Below, piece by piece: positions 39,527-49,678 of a stretch of DNA of 64,000 nt; position 1 is the stretch's first letter, and each line of letters begins with the position of its first letter. Made by a program: the position numbers and the translations under genes. The stretch is from contig CALGLE010000035.1 in the NCBI GenBank assembly GCA_937930305.1, positions 1-64,000 on the forward strand, in the 5' to 3' direction. A model generated the notes under the pieces. It ran no database searches. It had not been told where the DNA came from and saw only the letters and a list, made by a program, of their open reading frames with translations. Source of the stretch: an uncultured Granulosicoccaceae bacterium. Lineage in GTDB: Bacteria; Pseudomonadota; Gammaproteobacteria; Granulosicoccales; Granulosicoccaceae.

Positions 39527-40354
39527 ATGTTTGTATCTATTTTTTCACGCTCAGTACTCATTGCAACCGCCGCTAGCTCGATCGCGCTAAACCTGTTGTT
39601 AGTGCCTGCCAACTCATCGGCCCAGCAGGCCGGCAAGCTCCCTGAGGGCGTCGTGGCCATCGTTAATGGTCGGCCCATAGCATCTGCGTTAATTGATGAA
39701 GTGGAACTCCAACTCGATAGCGAACAAAAGCCTTCTTCTCGTCAAGATATCTTGGATGAATTGATTAATTTAGAGGTGCTTACTCAGCGCGCGGAAATCG
39801 AAAAGCTGGATTCTACAACCCGAGTTGCAGCGTCCTTGCAGTTGCAATACGCTCAAACCATGGCTAACGCTTATCTGGAACAACTGAACGACAGCATTCA
39901 GTTGTCTGATGAAGTGGTCCGGGCCGAATACGATAAACAAATAAACCTTCTGGAAAACAACGAATATCAAGCCAGCCATATTTTATTAGACAGCGAAGCG
40001 GAGGCGATTGATGTGATTGCCGCGTTAAACGTGGGCGGTGATTTTGTTCAATTAGCGAAAGAATTTTCAACCGGTCCGTCGGCCAATAACGGTGGAGACT
40101 TAGGCTGGTTCGACGCAGACACAATGGTGCCTGAATTTTCGGCAGCAGTTGCCCAACTAAAGAAAAATGAATTCACACAACAACCTGTGCAAACGCAATT
40201 TGGTTGGCACGTCATTATTTTAAATGACATACGCCGTGGCACTGCCCCCAACTTTGATGCAGTGAAAGCGGGTATACGAAATTTAATGATCCGAAATAAA
40301 ATTAACCAAGCCTTAGCAGACTTAGTTAAACAAGCAGACATTCAACGAGAATAA
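39527..40354 (+). CDS. Exported parvulin-type peptidyl-prolyl isomerase
   Basis: The frame is open from 39398, but the Met at 39527 starts a signal peptide (SVLIATAASSIALNLLLVP, cleavage near NSSAQQ). The mature protein has a SurA/PrsA-like N-terminal chaperone segment (VVAIVNGRPIASALIDEVEL), and a parvulin domain with ASHILLDSEAEA, FSTGPSANNGGDLGWFD and VQTQFGWHVIIL. It likely helps fold envelope proteins in the periplasm. At 275 residues it is shorter than SurA and has one parvulin domain. Confidence 0.88.
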   Translation: MFVSIFSRSVLIATAASSIALNLLLVPANSSAQQAGKLPEGVVAIVNGRPIASALIDEVELQLDSEQKPSSRQDILDELINLEVLTQRAEIEKLDSTTRVAASLQLQYAQTMANAYLEQLNDSIQLSDEVVRAEYDKQINLLENNEYQASHILLDSEAEAIDVIAALNVGGDFVQLAKEFSTGPSANNGGDLGWFDADTMVPEFSAAVAQLKKNEFTQQPVQTQFGWHVIILNDIRRGTAPNFDAVKAGIRNLMIRNKINQALADLVKQADIQRE

Positions 40355-40395
40355 TTACATCGTATTCCAATGTGTTTAGTTTTGATGTTGCCGGG

Positions 40396-40417
40396 GTGGC
40401 CATCTCAGCCACTTTTT
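40396..40417 (+). terminator. Probable terminator of the parvulin gene
   Basis: GTGGC (40396-40400) pairs with GCCAC (40408-40412), followed by five T. The stem is short, so strength is moderate. Confidence 0.65.
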
Positions 40418-40425
40418 ATCAGCAA

Positions 40426-41703
40426 CTAAACCTGCCTAACAGCGATCGCTAAATCCATAACATTCGTTCCCGTTGGTCCTGTAGTCACTAACGCATTCAG
40501 GGCCGCAAAGTAGGTACCCGCATCCGCTCGCTGTAAGAAGTCTTCTGCCACCAAACCAAGCGCCTCACCTTGGGCGATAGTTTCGCCACTAACAATAGCG
40601 CCCGCATCGATGGTTGGGCCATCGCTGCCATCCGTACCACAACATAAAACGGTTAAACCTTTTTGGCCTGCGATGCGTTTTGCCACCGCCAACGCCAGAT
40701 GCTGGTTACGTCCACCCCGACCCGGTTCGGCAGGCAGCACGAGATGCGTCTCGCCTCCCCAAACACTCAAACCCGCTTGTTGGTTGTTGATAAGATGTTG
40801 GGCTATTGCATCCGCGACCGCTTCTACATCACCGTGCAAAGAGCCCTGATTTTGTATGATGGGCAATAGGCCGGGATGATGATGGGCCGCTCGTATAACA
40901 GCGCTTTGTGCGATATCAGAAGAACCGACCATGCGCGACTGGATCTGTGACCATACGGCATGCTGTGAATGAGGAGCGCAAACTCCAAACGCATTTACAC
41001 AGGCAATGACGTTATCCGATAATTGTATGGGCAGAGTGCTTAATAGGTCGCCAGGATGCTGCGCATCATCCGCTTCTGGCATAGCCAACACACCGGAGCC
41101 GATATCCGAGAGTTTATCGCCCGGCACATCACTGATCACTAATTGAGTCACCGGTATATTTGGTAAAAAACCACTGAGCTTGCCGCCTTTAATGGCCGAA
41201 ACGGTTTTTCTTACTCGATTCATTTCATCTATGGGTAAGCCACCGCTCAACAAATTATCGTTCAGCTCTTGAACATCTTCTAGAGTTAACCCTTCAATTA
41301 AATGCTCGAGCAATGCTGACGCCCCGCCGGACACCAGGACCAACAATTGCGCATCTGTTGGAACACTTTGCACAAATTCGATGGCTGCCGAGCCAGCTTG
41401 TAGCGAACTTTCATTGGGTACAGGGTGTGAGGATTCAATGATACTCATCCACGACATCGCGCCTACCACATCGGTGCTATGCGCTTGCTTGGTGATCATT
41501 AAGCCACGAACCGGTTTATCAGCCAAGGCTTTTACTGCCCCCTGCACCATGGAGTCAGCAGCTTTTCCGAACGCCAATAAATGCACCGGTGCGTTGGAGG
41601 TCAGTGGATTCGCTTGCAAGGCTTTGCACACGGCTTGGTCGCCTTTTACCGAGTCCACGCCTGCATGAAACAACGTGAGTAAATCTGAGTGTGGCGAACT
41701 CAT
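40426..41703 (-). CDS. Glycerate 2-kinase, type II (TtuD/GckA, MOFRL family)
   Basis: The 425-residue protein has the MOFRL-family layout: HLLAFGKAADSMVQGAVKAL, LLVLVSGGASALLEHLIEGL and the C-terminal MOFRL segment GGETHLVLPAEPGRGGRNQHLALAVA and TDGSDGPTIDAGAIV. These enzymes phosphorylate D-glycerate and are often mislabelled hydroxypyruvate reductase. Its neighbours (parvulin convergent, metZ upstream) do not help to fix the pathway. Confidence 0.9.
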   Translation of the reverse strand: MSSPHSDLLTLFHAGVDSVKGDQAVCKALQANPLTSNAPVHLLAFGKAADSMVQGAVKALADKPVRGLMITKQAHSTDVVGAMSWMSIIESSHPVPNESSLQAGSAAIEFVQSVPTDAQLLVLVSGGASALLEHLIEGLTLEDVQELNDNLLSGGLPIDEMNRVRKTVSAIKGGKLSGFLPNIPVTQLVISDVPGDKLSDIGSGVLAMPEADDAQHPGDLLSTLPIQLSDNVIACVNAFGVCAPHSQHAVWSQIQSRMVGSSDIAQSAVIRAAHHHPGLLPIIQNQGSLHGDVEAVADAIAQHLINNQQAGLSVWGGETHLVLPAEPGRGGRNQHLALAVAKRIAGQKGLTVLCCGTDGSDGPTIDAGAIVSGETIAQGEALGLVAEDFLQRADAGTYFAALNALVTTGPTGTNVMDLAIAVRQV

Positions 41704-41783
41704 AACAAAGACCTAAGGTTTTACCTGTATACACAAAATTGGTTTACACAACATCAAAACTCACAAAGTACTGGCCGCAACCG

Positions 41784-42971
41784 CTAGCTGTGAGCGATGG
41801 CCTGTCGCACATCAGCGATGATATCGCCGGCGTGCTCTAAGCCCACTGCCAAACGCACCAAACCTTCCGTGATTCCAGCTTCATCTCGTTGTTCTTGTGT
41901 TAAGCGACCGTGAGTGGTGGTGGCAGGATGCGTTACCGTGGTTCGCGCATCACCCAGATTACCGGTGATAGAACACAACTTAACCGAATCAATTAATGAC
42001 CATGCCGCTTCTCGTCCACCTTTTAATTCCAAGGTGAGCACCCCACCAAAATCCGATTGTTGTTGTTTCGCTAAGTCATGATCGGGGTGTTCAGCAAGTC
42101 CTGGGTATATGACACGTTCAATAGCCGGATCGGATTGCAAGGCCAAAGCCACAGCCATGGCGTTGATCGAATGCTGTTTCATTCGAAGCGATAGAGTTTC
42201 CAGGCCTTTTAAAAAAACCCATGCATTGAACGGGCTCATGGATGGGCCAGCGCTTCGCATGTAGCCGGTCAGTTCCTCGATGAGTTCTTTTGACCCAACA
42301 ACAGCACCACCCACACAACGCCCTTGCCCATCCAAAAATTTGGTAGCGGAGTGCACAACGATATCGGCACCGAAGGCTAATGGCTTTTGCAAAGCGGGAG
42401 TGCAAAAGCAGTTATCAACAATCAGTTGCGCGCCGTTTTCATGAGCCAATGTGGCGAACGCTTTGATGTCGGCCACGCGCATGAGCGGGTTGGTTGGAGT
42501 TTCTATATATAAGAAACGGGTGTTGGGCCGAATTGCTTTGGCCCAGTCTTGCACATCGAAGCCGGTGACAAAATCCACTTCCACACCAAAGCGCGGCGGA
42601 TACTTACCCAGTAAATTCACGGTGCTGCCAAATAGATTGCGCGACACAACCATGTGCTCACCTTGCTTCATGGTGCCAAATACCAATGAGGCAGTCGCTG
42701 CCATACCCGATGCGGTGGCAATACACGCCTCACCACCCTCTAGGGCTGCAAGTCGTTTTTCAAAGGTTTGCACCGTGGGGTTGGTAAAACGTGAATAGAC
42801 GTTGCCCGGATCTTCGCCACCAAAACGAGCCGCGGCCGCGGCCGCCGTTTCAAACACATAACTGGATGTGGTGTAAATCGGTTCTGCGTGTTCACCAACA
42901 TTCGAGCGTTCAAACCCGGCGCGAACCGCTAAGGTGTCGTCATGCCACTGTGTTGGTTTATCCGATGACAA
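41784..42971 (-). CDS. metZ: O-succinylhomoserine sulfhydrylase
   Basis: MetZ makes homocysteine from O-succinylhomoserine and sulfide. The 395-residue PLP enzyme of the Cys/Met metabolism family has YSRFTNPTVQTFEKRLAALE, YIETPTNPLMRVADI, VVHSATKFLDGQGRCVGGAV (PLP Lys) and TVTHPATTTHGRLTQEQRDEA. Start EYTTSSYVF-like motif YTTSSYVFETAAAAA is typical of MetZ. In Pseudomonas metZ directly follows purF; here about 3.9 kb of plus-strand genes lies between them. Confidence 0.93.
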   Translation of the reverse strand: MSSDKPTQWHDDTLAVRAGFERSNVGEHAEPIYTTSSYVFETAAAAAARFGGEDPGNVYSRFTNPTVQTFEKRLAALEGGEACIATASGMAATASLVFGTMKQGEHMVVSRNLFGSTVNLLGKYPPRFGVEVDFVTGFDVQDWAKAIRPNTRFLYIETPTNPLMRVADIKAFATLAHENGAQLIVDNCFCTPALQKPLAFGADIVVHSATKFLDGQGRCVGGAVVGSKELIEELTGYMRSAGPSMSPFNAWVFLKGLETLSLRMKQHSINAMAVALALQSDPAIERVIYPGLAEHPDHDLAKQQQSDFGGVLTLELKGGREAAWSLIDSVKLCSITGNLGDARTTVTHPATTTHGRLTQEQRDEAGITEGLVRLAVGLEHAGDIIADVRQAIAHS

Positions 42972-43099
42972 AAGCTGCTCCTTAATTTGCTGAGACTTGC
43001 CCTGCTCATTCTATCGAGCAAACTCGAACAATTTGGTTTAAATTCCCAGTGACAGGATATACTGCCAACCCGGTCGCACTTGGAACAAGCGTTTACATT

Positions 43100-43909
43100 A
43101 TGCGTCAGCTGAAGACGATGCGTGCTGCCACGTATTCAATTTTTGCGGCAGCTATCAGCCTGTCGATGCTTATGGTCGAAACCTCGCCGGCGCAAACCCA
43201 GCCGATTACAACCGACACGTCCGATTCTCAAAAACTTTCACTAGCGGCGTGTTTACGCACCCTGGATAGAACCGTGCAGCACATCAGCGCCGTTGATAGT
43301 GACACAGCGCAACAACGACTCGCTACCCTTGCACAGAGCTGTGAATCGGTTCCACAAGTACACCATAATTTGGGTGTGCTGGCCGCAAGGCGAGGTGAAT
43401 GGGAATTGGCCATTACTGCATTTGAGCGCGCCATCGCACTCAGTCCGAACACCGCTGATACGGTATCTCAGTTAAAGGCGGTGCATGAATACCAGGCGAA
43501 GCTTGCTTGGCAACTCGCACTAGAGCTAAAAGAACCCGTTGAGGCACCTACGTTTAAGCTGCAAAGTTCGTTAAATCAAAACCCGAATCTGATGATCGAA
43601 AACAGCACTAGGGATGGGGTTAGAAGTGTCGCCACGATGGACTACGAATTGTATAGCTGGTGGCATGCGTTAACACCTGGCAGTGATCAATCGGCTTGGT
43701 TGGCGCATTACTCGACCGATTACCCCCCTTCTACCCTGGACACGCAGCGACCTGTACCCTGGAAAGAGGTGAGCCGACACATTCAATTCACCGCACAAGA
43801 TGCCGCGGTGGTGCTGTCTTGGGAGGTCGCCGGTAAAACGCACTATCGAATGCTGCTGCTTACGCTCACAGGCGAACGCTGGCGAATTTATCATGAGTCG
43901 GCGTTATGA
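43100..43909 (+). CDS. Exported TPR-containing protein
   Basis: The frame begins at 43049, but Met 43100 (or 43118, with GAAGA before it) starts a likely signal peptide (YSIFAAAISLSMLMVE, then SPAQTQ). The mature part has a TPR unit (HHNLGVLAARRGEWELAITA and FERAIALSPNTADTVSQL) and a C-terminal segment with YELYSWWHALTPGSDQSAWL and WRIYHES, similar to nuclear-transport-factor-2-like modules of L,D-transpeptidase-linked proteins. Its stop overlaps the start of the L,D-transpeptidase gene by four bases, so a joint role in the cell wall is likely. Confidence 0.75.
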   Translation: MRQLKTMRAATYSIFAAAISLSMLMVETSPAQTQPITTDTSDSQKLSLAACLRTLDRTVQHISAVDSDTAQQRLATLAQSCESVPQVHHNLGVLAARRGEWELAITAFERAIALSPNTADTVSQLKAVHEYQAKLAWQLALELKEPVEAPTFKLQSSLNQNPNLMIENSTRDGVRSVATMDYELYSWWHALTPGSDQSAWLAHYSTDYPPSTLDTQRPVPWKEVSRHIQFTAQDAAVVLSWEVAGKTHYRMLLLTLTGERWRIYHESAL

Positions 43910-45189
43910 CTAAGCGATCGGGGTGCAGAAAGCCAAAGCCATTCTGGGTAGCTGGCCGCGCCGCGATTCTGTTCATAACACTCAGCTCAGTTCATCCCCT
44001 TTGGGCAACCGATACACCCCGAACAGAGCTCACCCCTTTCACCGCCGCCATCTTCGCCCCTCAACCACTCCCCAACAGCACACCGGATACACTCCAGGCT
44101 CATCAAGCACCCTTGGATTCCCTGCGCATCGACAAAGTGACGGCACAAGCATTGGATGCGATGGCAAATCAGAATATAAAACTGGCCCGCGCATTAATGC
44201 GCTCTCTGGTGGATGACTACCCTGACTATCATTTGGGTCAATTTCTGCTTGCCGAACTGCACGCAGCCCACGTGGCTCTGCCTTCAGCATTAAATGCCGC
44301 CCAATTTAAACCCAAGTTAATGCAATTACTGCTAGAGGCCTCTTCTAGGCAACGCAGCCAATCGGCATTATCCACGCCCATTACACAAGTGAATTTTCAA
44401 CCGCCCGAGGTTTTAAAGCTGGGCAAGGGTCTGCATCATTGGGTTCAAGTAAACCTTGAGCAGGGCACTCAAACCGTATTTAAGGTAAGCGAAAACACAT
44501 TCCTACCGCTGTGGCAACAATACATTAGCTTCGGCGCAGGTGGTTATGGCAAAACCAGCGAAGGCGATTTAAAGACGCCCCTAGGGGTTTATCGTATAAA
44601 TGGCTTTCGAGACGATGCTAGCTTGCCAGAGCTGTATGGCTCAGGGGCATTGATGTTGGACTACCCCAACGCCGCGGATCGTTTTGAACAACGCACCGGC
44701 TCAGGCATTTGGTTGCATGGCGTACCGCGTAGCAGCCGCAGTCGTGGACCGCTCGCTAGCGAAGGCTGTGTGACTATGGGCAACGACTACTTAACCGCCC
44801 TGCACCAACTCATACAACCCACAAAAACTCTTGTGTCTATGTCGGCAAAGTCCCTGGTGAACCGAGCTTCTGTAAATTTAGACAACATAAAAGCGGTTGT
44901 TAGCCAATGGCAGGCAGAACACAAAGCAAGCCCCAAAACCCTTGTGCAAGCCCCTGAATGGAACAGTGCAACCGTGGTGGTTTCAGGTGCGGGCAGTATT
45001 GCCGGGGAACCCCAACAGGTCACTGTGTATTTCCCGACAACTGATACACAATCTATGGGTACACAGGTCGAAAACTTCGGCAAAAAAAAGTCTGAACTAG
45101 GTTTCAAGGCCCTGTTTCTAAAGCGTAAAGCCTACAACAGTCATCATTGGTTGGTCATCGCCGATGAACTTGCAAGCGGTGAAAAATAA
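43906..45189 (+). CDS. L,D-transpeptidase (YkuD domain) with signal peptide
   Basis: The 427-residue exported protein has a signal peptide (VAGRAAILFITLSSV) and a YkuD catalytic domain at about residues 175-310: GAGGYGKTSEGDLKTPLGVY and GSGIWLHGVPRSSRSRG followed by ASEGCVTMGNDYL, in which His and Cys of the HGxxx...SxGC motif are present. It forms or modifies 3-3 peptidoglycan cross-links. The C terminus (residues about 350-427) is NTF2-like (VQAPEWNSATVVVSGAGS, VTVYFPTTDTQSMGTQVEN), as in YafK-type proteins. Confidence 0.87.
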   Translation: MTKRSGCRKPKPFWVAGRAAILFITLSSVHPLWATDTPRTELTPFTAAIFAPQPLPNSTPDTLQAHQAPLDSLRIDKVTAQALDAMANQNIKLARALMRSLVDDYPDYHLGQFLLAELHAAHVALPSALNAAQFKPKLMQLLLEASSRQRSQSALSTPITQVNFQPPEVLKLGKGLHHWVQVNLEQGTQTVFKVSENTFLPLWQQYISFGAGGYGKTSEGDLKTPLGVYRINGFRDDASLPELYGSGALMLDYPNAADRFEQRTGSGIWLHGVPRSSRSRGPLASEGCVTMGNDYLTALHQLIQPTKTLVSMSAKSLVNRASVNLDNIKAVVSQWQAEHKASPKTLVQAPEWNSATVVVSGAGSIAGEPQQVTVYFPTTDTQSMGTQVENFGKKKSELGFKALFLKRKAYNSHHWLVIADELASGEK

Positions 45190-45570
45190 ACCGTCCCAGC
45201 CACAACATGCACCGGAAAACCGCTTCGATCAGATCCCCCATGCACGCCTTAAAGCGCCATTTTTGGAAATGTGAATCGGATAACGAAAATAAACCCCTTG
45301 TTAGCGGTAGCGTTCGCCCGGGGTCAACGGTGATAAGCGACACTCAGCTGAATAGAGGCATGCACTAGAAGTCCTATGCAACACACAAAAGTGTAATCAG
45401 TTTCACCAATGGTAGGGGTGGGTCACAGGAAACACATGCGCGAACTGAAAACTCATGCCTAATACTCAAGCCTTCTACAGTTTCGCCGATTCACAATACA
45501 ATAACGCAGAATTAAATTCTCACTGCTATGGGACAGGCAGTTTCAGTGCCCTCTTTGCTTCGATCAAATT
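45190..45570. other. Intergenic region before the HD-GYP gene
   Basis: I see no gene in these 381 bases. A plausible sigma-70 promoter for the HD-GYP gene is TCTACA (45474-45479) and TACAAT (45497-45502) with 17-base spacing, which would leave a leader of about 60 bases. No clear terminator follows the transpeptidase gene. Confidence 0.45.
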
Positions 45571-46887
45571 ATGTTATTCGACAAGCTGTTTAAACGCGAA
45601 GAAAAACCCGCCAAGCCTCGCCGAACATCGCGAGACCCAAAAGCGCGCGCAAACGAAAACCGCACAAAACGCACTCGCAAGATGCACCAGAAAATGGATG
45701 TCAATGATTTGCGCGTGGGTATGTTGGTTGTCGAACTGGATATTCCCTGGGAAGAATCTCCATTTATGTTTCAAGGAGTTGAACTCAAGTCACCCGCGGA
45801 TGTACTGGCCGTTCAAGAAGCTTGCTCATTTGTTTACGTTGACTACGATGAATTCTCTTTGCAAAAGGCGGCACCTGCAGGTACCGGCCTTCCAGCTACC
45901 CCACGTAGCAATACTCAACGCTATGACGTTGAAGTGGAAGACGAGTTCGAAAATGCGAAAGAAGTTCACGAAATGGCGAATCGTACCGTGTCCACCTTGT
46001 TTGAGGAAATACGCCTGGGCGCAGAGGTAGACAGCGCCAAAGTAAAACAAGCCGTTAATGGCTGTGTGGAGAGTATCGTTCGAAACCCGGACGCCTCTGT
46101 TTGGCTAACCCGAATACAAGCCAAAAGTGAAACCACTGCACAGCATTCAATGAACGTAGCGGCGTTATCTATTGTCATTGGCAAAGCCTTGAATATGTCA
46201 CAACGCGAGTTGGAAGACGTGGGCGCTTGCGGCATGTTGCACGATGTGGGTAAAACCAGTGTTTCCAGTGAAGTCATAGCAAAACCTGGCCCTCTAACTG
46301 CGGAAGAGCAGATTGAGATGCGTAAGCATTGTCGCTACGGAAGAGATATTTTAATGTCTACTAAAAGCGTGCTTAGTGGTGTTGCTGATGTGGCACACGC
46401 GCATCACGAACGAATCGATGGTACGGGCTACCCCCGCTCTTTAGACGATGATCGCATTCCAAAGTACGCAAAAATTGTTGCTATTGCAGAAGCCTACGAC
46501 ACGATGACGACGCGGCAGGTGTATCGAGAGGCTATCTCGCCATCTGTTGCACTGCAAGAATTGTATGCTGGCCGCGGAACTCAATTTGAAGAAGAATATG
46601 TGGTTCGGTTTATCGATGCGATTGGCATCTTTCCACCAGGCAGCATCATTGAAATGGTGAACGGTGAAGTGGGTATCGTGCTGGCGAATACAACCGATAA
46701 GCTGCGTCCACGCGTTATCATGATTTTGGATGATGAAAAGGAAGCTTCGTTGCAACGCATCGTCGATTTATCGCAAATGGAAACCGATGACAAAGGCGAT
46801 GTGTATCAAATCAAAACCACCCACAGTGATGGGGCCTTCGGAATCGATATTAGTGACTTCCAACGTGCCGGATTAAGGCTCGGGTAA
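45571..46887 (+). CDS. HD-GYP domain c-di-GMP phosphodiesterase-like protein with DUF3391
   Basis: The 438-residue cytoplasmic protein begins with a basic stretch and a DUF3391 region (VNDLRVGMLVVELDIPWEES) and continues with an HD-GYP domain: ACGMLHDVGKTSVSSEV (HD pair near residue 225), HHERIDGTGYPRSLDDDRIP (complete HHExxDGxGYP near 283) and KIVAIAEAYDTMT. All metal- and c-di-GMP-contact motifs are intact, so hydrolysis of cyclic di-GMP is likely. It converges on purF with only seven bases between stops. Confidence 0.9.
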   Translation: MLFDKLFKREEKPAKPRRTSRDPKARANENRTKRTRKMHQKMDVNDLRVGMLVVELDIPWEESPFMFQGVELKSPADVLAVQEACSFVYVDYDEFSLQKAAPAGTGLPATPRSNTQRYDVEVEDEFENAKEVHEMANRTVSTLFEEIRLGAEVDSAKVKQAVNGCVESIVRNPDASVWLTRIQAKSETTAQHSMNVAALSIVIGKALNMSQRELEDVGACGMLHDVGKTSVSSEVIAKPGPLTAEEQIEMRKHCRYGRDILMSTKSVLSGVADVAHAHHERIDGTGYPRSLDDDRIPKYAKIVAIAEAYDTMTTRQVYREAISPSVALQELYAGRGTQFEEEYVVRFIDAIGIFPPGSIIEMVNGEVGIVLANTTDKLRPRVIMILDDEKEASLQRIVDLSQMETDDKGDVYQIKTTHSDGAFGIDISDFQRAGLRLG

Positions 46888-46894
46888 CACCCAA

Positions 46895-48394
46895 TTACAA
46901 AAGTACCAAATCTTCACCGGCAGAATTTTTGTCTTTATTTCCATCTGATCGGGAAGCAAGGAGCATCTCTAGATACTCATCGTCTACATCCCCTGTCACG
47001 TAGTCACCATCAAAACAGCAAGCCTCGAATACATCAATAGATGCTTTGTTATAACGCACGGCAGATTTTAAGTCGTCTAAGTCTTGATAAATTAGACCAT
47101 CAGCACCGATCAGTTCAGCAATTTGTTCCACACTTCGATTGTGAGCAATCAGCTCATCGGCGGCCGGCATATCAATGCCATACACATTAGGGTAACGCAC
47201 AGGCGGAGCTGCCGACGCTAGGTATACTTTTTTGGCACCAGCATCACGCGCCATTTCAACAATTTGCCTCGACGTTGTTCCACGCACGATCGAGTCATCG
47301 ATTAACAAAACGTTCTTGCCTTGAAATTCTAAATCAACGGGGCTGAGCTTTTGACGAACAGATTTCTTTCGTTCCGTTTGCCCCGGCATAATAAACGTTC
47401 GGCCAATGTATCGATTTTTTATAAAGCCTTCGCGATACTTAACGCCTAGGTGAAAAGCCACCTCCAATGCTGACGTTCTTGAGGTGTCCGGGATGGGTAT
47501 GACGACATCAACATCATTGTCTGGCCACTCACGAATAATTTTTTTCGCCAACGCTTCACCCATTCTCAAGCGCGCTTTATAGACCGATACGTTATCGATA
47601 ATACTATCGGGGCGAGCGAGGTAGACGTATTCGAAGATGCACGGCACAAGCTTCGGGTCTTGTGCGCATTGCTGGCTACTGAGTTTGCCTTGAGCATCAA
47701 TAAACACCGCCTCCCCTGGTGCGACATCACGCACTAACGTGAAGCCAATACCTTGCAAAGCCACACTTTCAGACGCGATCGCGTATTCAACGCCCAATTC
47801 GGTTTCACGTTTTCCAATCACCATAGGACGAATACCTAAGGGATCGCGAAAGGCGAACACCCCACGCCCGACTAATAAGCCGATGACGGCATATGCACCT
47901 TGGCAGCGACGATGAACGGCTTCCACCGTCTTGAATATGTCGTTTGAGGTCACTTGTGTGCTGGGTTTAAGCGCTTGCAATTCATGCGCGAACACATTCA
48001 ATAACACTTCAGAATCTGAGCGCGTATTGATATGGCGTAGGTCAGACTCAAACAATTCTCGTTTTAAAACTTCCGTATTGGTTAAGTTGCCGTTGTGCCC
48101 CATCACAATGCCAAACGGGCTGTTGACATAAAACGGTTGTGATTCTGCCGCAGCAGAGGTACCAGCGGTGGGGTAGCGACAATGCCCAATTCCCATCGCA
48201 CCGGTAAGCCGTTGCATATCGTCGGCGCGAAACACATCGCGAACCAGGCCCGGCCCTTTACGCAACACCAAACGATTGTCATCACAGGTTGCAATGCCAG
48301 CGGCATCTTGCCCGCGATGCTGCAACAACGTGAGTGCATCGTAGAGCGCATGATTTACTGAATCGGAACCAACAATACCGATAATGCCGCACAT
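46895..48394 (-). CDS. purF: Amidophosphoribosyltransferase
   Basis: PurF makes phosphoribosylamine from PRPP and glutamine, the first step of purine synthesis. The 499-residue protein starts with [12 protein letters not shown] (Cys2 is the glutaminase nucleophile after Met removal), has [20 protein letters not shown] and the PRPP-binding [18 protein letters not shown]. Length matches E. coli PurF (505). It is preceded by cvpA, as in most gammaproteobacteria. Confidence 0.97.
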   Translation of the reverse strand: MCGIIGIVGSDSVNHALYDALTLLQHRGQDAAGIATCDDNRLVLRKGPGLVRDVFRADDMQRLTGAMGIGHCRYPTAGTSAAAESQPFYVNSPFGIVMGHNGNLTNTEVLKRELFESDLRHINTRSDSEVLLNVFAHELQALKPSTQVTSNDIFKTVEAVHRRCQGAYAVIGLLVGRGVFAFRDPLGIRPMVIGKRETELGVEYAIASESVALQGIGFTLVRDVAPGEAVFIDAQGKLSSQQCAQDPKLVPCIFEYVYLARPDSIIDNVSVYKARLRMGEALAKKIIREWPDNDVDVVIPIPDTSRTSALEVAFHLGVKYREGFIKNRYIGRTFIMPGQTERKKSVRQKLSPVDLEFQGKNVLLIDDSIVRGTTSRQIVEMARDAGAKKVYLASAAPPVRYPNVYGIDMPAADELIAHNRSVEQIAELIGADGLIYQDLDDLKSAVRYNKASIDVFEACCFDGDYVTGDVDDEYLEMLLASRSDGNKDKNSAGEDLVLL

Positions 48395-48435
48395 AGCGTT
48401 AGAGCCTTTTGCCGTTATTTAGGCGAATTCTGGAG

Positions 48436-48933
48436 TCAGGAAGAAAACGAAAAATGGGTTGCAATGTCATCGGGCAATCGCTTGTGTAATGACTTTGCGA
48501 GTTTTTGCACACTCGGCATAATGGCAGAGTTACGCCACCACAGCTCTTGCTTAATTGTGGGCGTTAGATTGGCTAACAAAGCCAGCACTGTAATGATAAA
48601 TACACCGCGAAACAAACCAAACAACACGCCAGCGATACGGTCAAACTTCTTGGCTCGTCGGTTTGCCACCACCTTCATAACCAACCAGGTGGCCAAACTA
48701 CCCACCAGCAGGGTTCCGAAAAACAAGATGCAGGCGCTGATGCCCAGTCGGGCTTGCGGGCTCTCAATGGATTCAGGTAGCAAGGTAGCAAAGTTTGAAC
48801 TGAAAGCCAGAGTCAATAAGATTGCCCCCGCCCACACCACCAGGCTTACAAATTCGCGATAAAAGCCGCGAATGAAACTGATGATTGCAGACACCAAAAG
48901 CGCCAAGACAATTATTACGTCTATACCCGTCAT
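48436..48933 (-). CDS. cvpA: CvpA-family membrane protein
   Basis: The 165-residue protein has four hydrophobic segments (IIVLALLVSAIISFIRGFYRE, LVVWAGAILLTLAF, GISACILFFGTLLVG, GLFRGVFIITVLALLAN) and the conserved GFYREF, the hallmark of CvpA/colicin V production proteins. Its role in the cell is not well known; it is linked to envelope stress and lies next to purF, as usual. Confidence 0.93.
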   Translation of the reverse strand: MTGIDVIIVLALLVSAIISFIRGFYREFVSLVVWAGAILLTLAFSSNFATLLPESIESPQARLGISACILFFGTLLVGSLATWLVMKVVANRRAKKFDRIAGVLFGLFRGVFIITVLALLANLTPTIKQELWWRNSAIMPSVQKLAKSLHKRLPDDIATHFSFSS

Positions 48934-49003
48934 ACCGACGACCTAGCATGTTCGACAAGGGGGCATGGTACCAAGCTTCTGCATACCTTCTCACGCACAG
49001 GTT

Positions 49004-49678
49004 TCATGGATACGGCATCACCAATGCATCACGCCCCAAAAGGCTGATGACATCGTCTCGCACTGTGCCCGCCTGATCTTTATCAATCATAGGCCCAACT
49101 CGTACCCGAAACACCGTGCCATCATTGCTTAGCGTCACAAACGACGGATATCCGGCGCGCCGTAGACGATCTCGCACCGCCATGGCATTGGCCTCATCAC
49201 GAAAGCTACCCGCTTGCACAACCCAGGCTTTAAAACTGTTGTTGTCCAGCACCGGAGCTGTGGATTCTGTTTCGACCGCGACCGGCGTCACAGTGTTGTC
49301 CACCACAGGCCGCCTGGTGGCGCTCTGACTGGCCGGCAACGAATCATCGGAATCAACTAAACTTTGATCCGTAGTGCGACGCACTGGGCCGGTGCCAGGG
49401 GGATTTTCAGAAAAGCGGCGCTTCATGCGTTGCCACCAGCTGTCTTCTTTTGATGTATTGCTCAGCGGCACGGTCACGGTTTCGCGGCTGCCATCAATGT
49501 TGATGACTCTGGGGGGTTCCTCGCGTAAACGCTCCACCCGACGAAACTGGCTTTCACTACCGGAACCATCCAGCAACAACGGCAGGAAGATCACAGCCAA
49601 AGCAATGATAATGGTGGCGCCCCAAAGACGCTGACGCAGTTTCTGCGCCCGGAGTTCTTCAAGTTGATCGGCCGACAT
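49004..49678 (-). CDS. SPOR-domain membrane protein, DedD-like
   Basis: The frame is open from 49888, but [18 protein letters not shown] at 49678 is the usual DedD-type start. It has one membrane helix (GATIIIALAVIFLPLLLDG), a Ser/Pro/Thr-rich linker and a C-terminal SPOR domain (FKAWVVQAGSFRDEANAMAV, RLRRAGYPSFVTL, VRVGPMIDKDQAGTVRDDV) that binds denuded septal peptidoglycan. The start overlaps the folC end by 20 bases. Confidence 0.88.
   Translation of the reverse strand: MSADQLEELRAQKLRQRLWGATIIIALAVIFLPLLLDGSGSESQFRRVERLREEPPRVINIDGSRETVTVPLSNTSKEDSWWQRMKRRFSENPPGTGPVRRTTDQSLVDSDDSLPASQSATRRPVVDNTVTPVAVETESTAPVLDNNSFKAWVVQAGSFRDEANAMAVRDRLRRAGYPSFVTLSNDGTVFRVRVGPMIDKDQAGTVRDDVISLLGRDALVMPYP

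Noticed and set aside
45455..46030. A 191-codon plus-strand frame before and over the HD-GYP gene
   Set aside because: It reads the HD-GYP gene out of frame; the HD-GYP frame has complete motifs.
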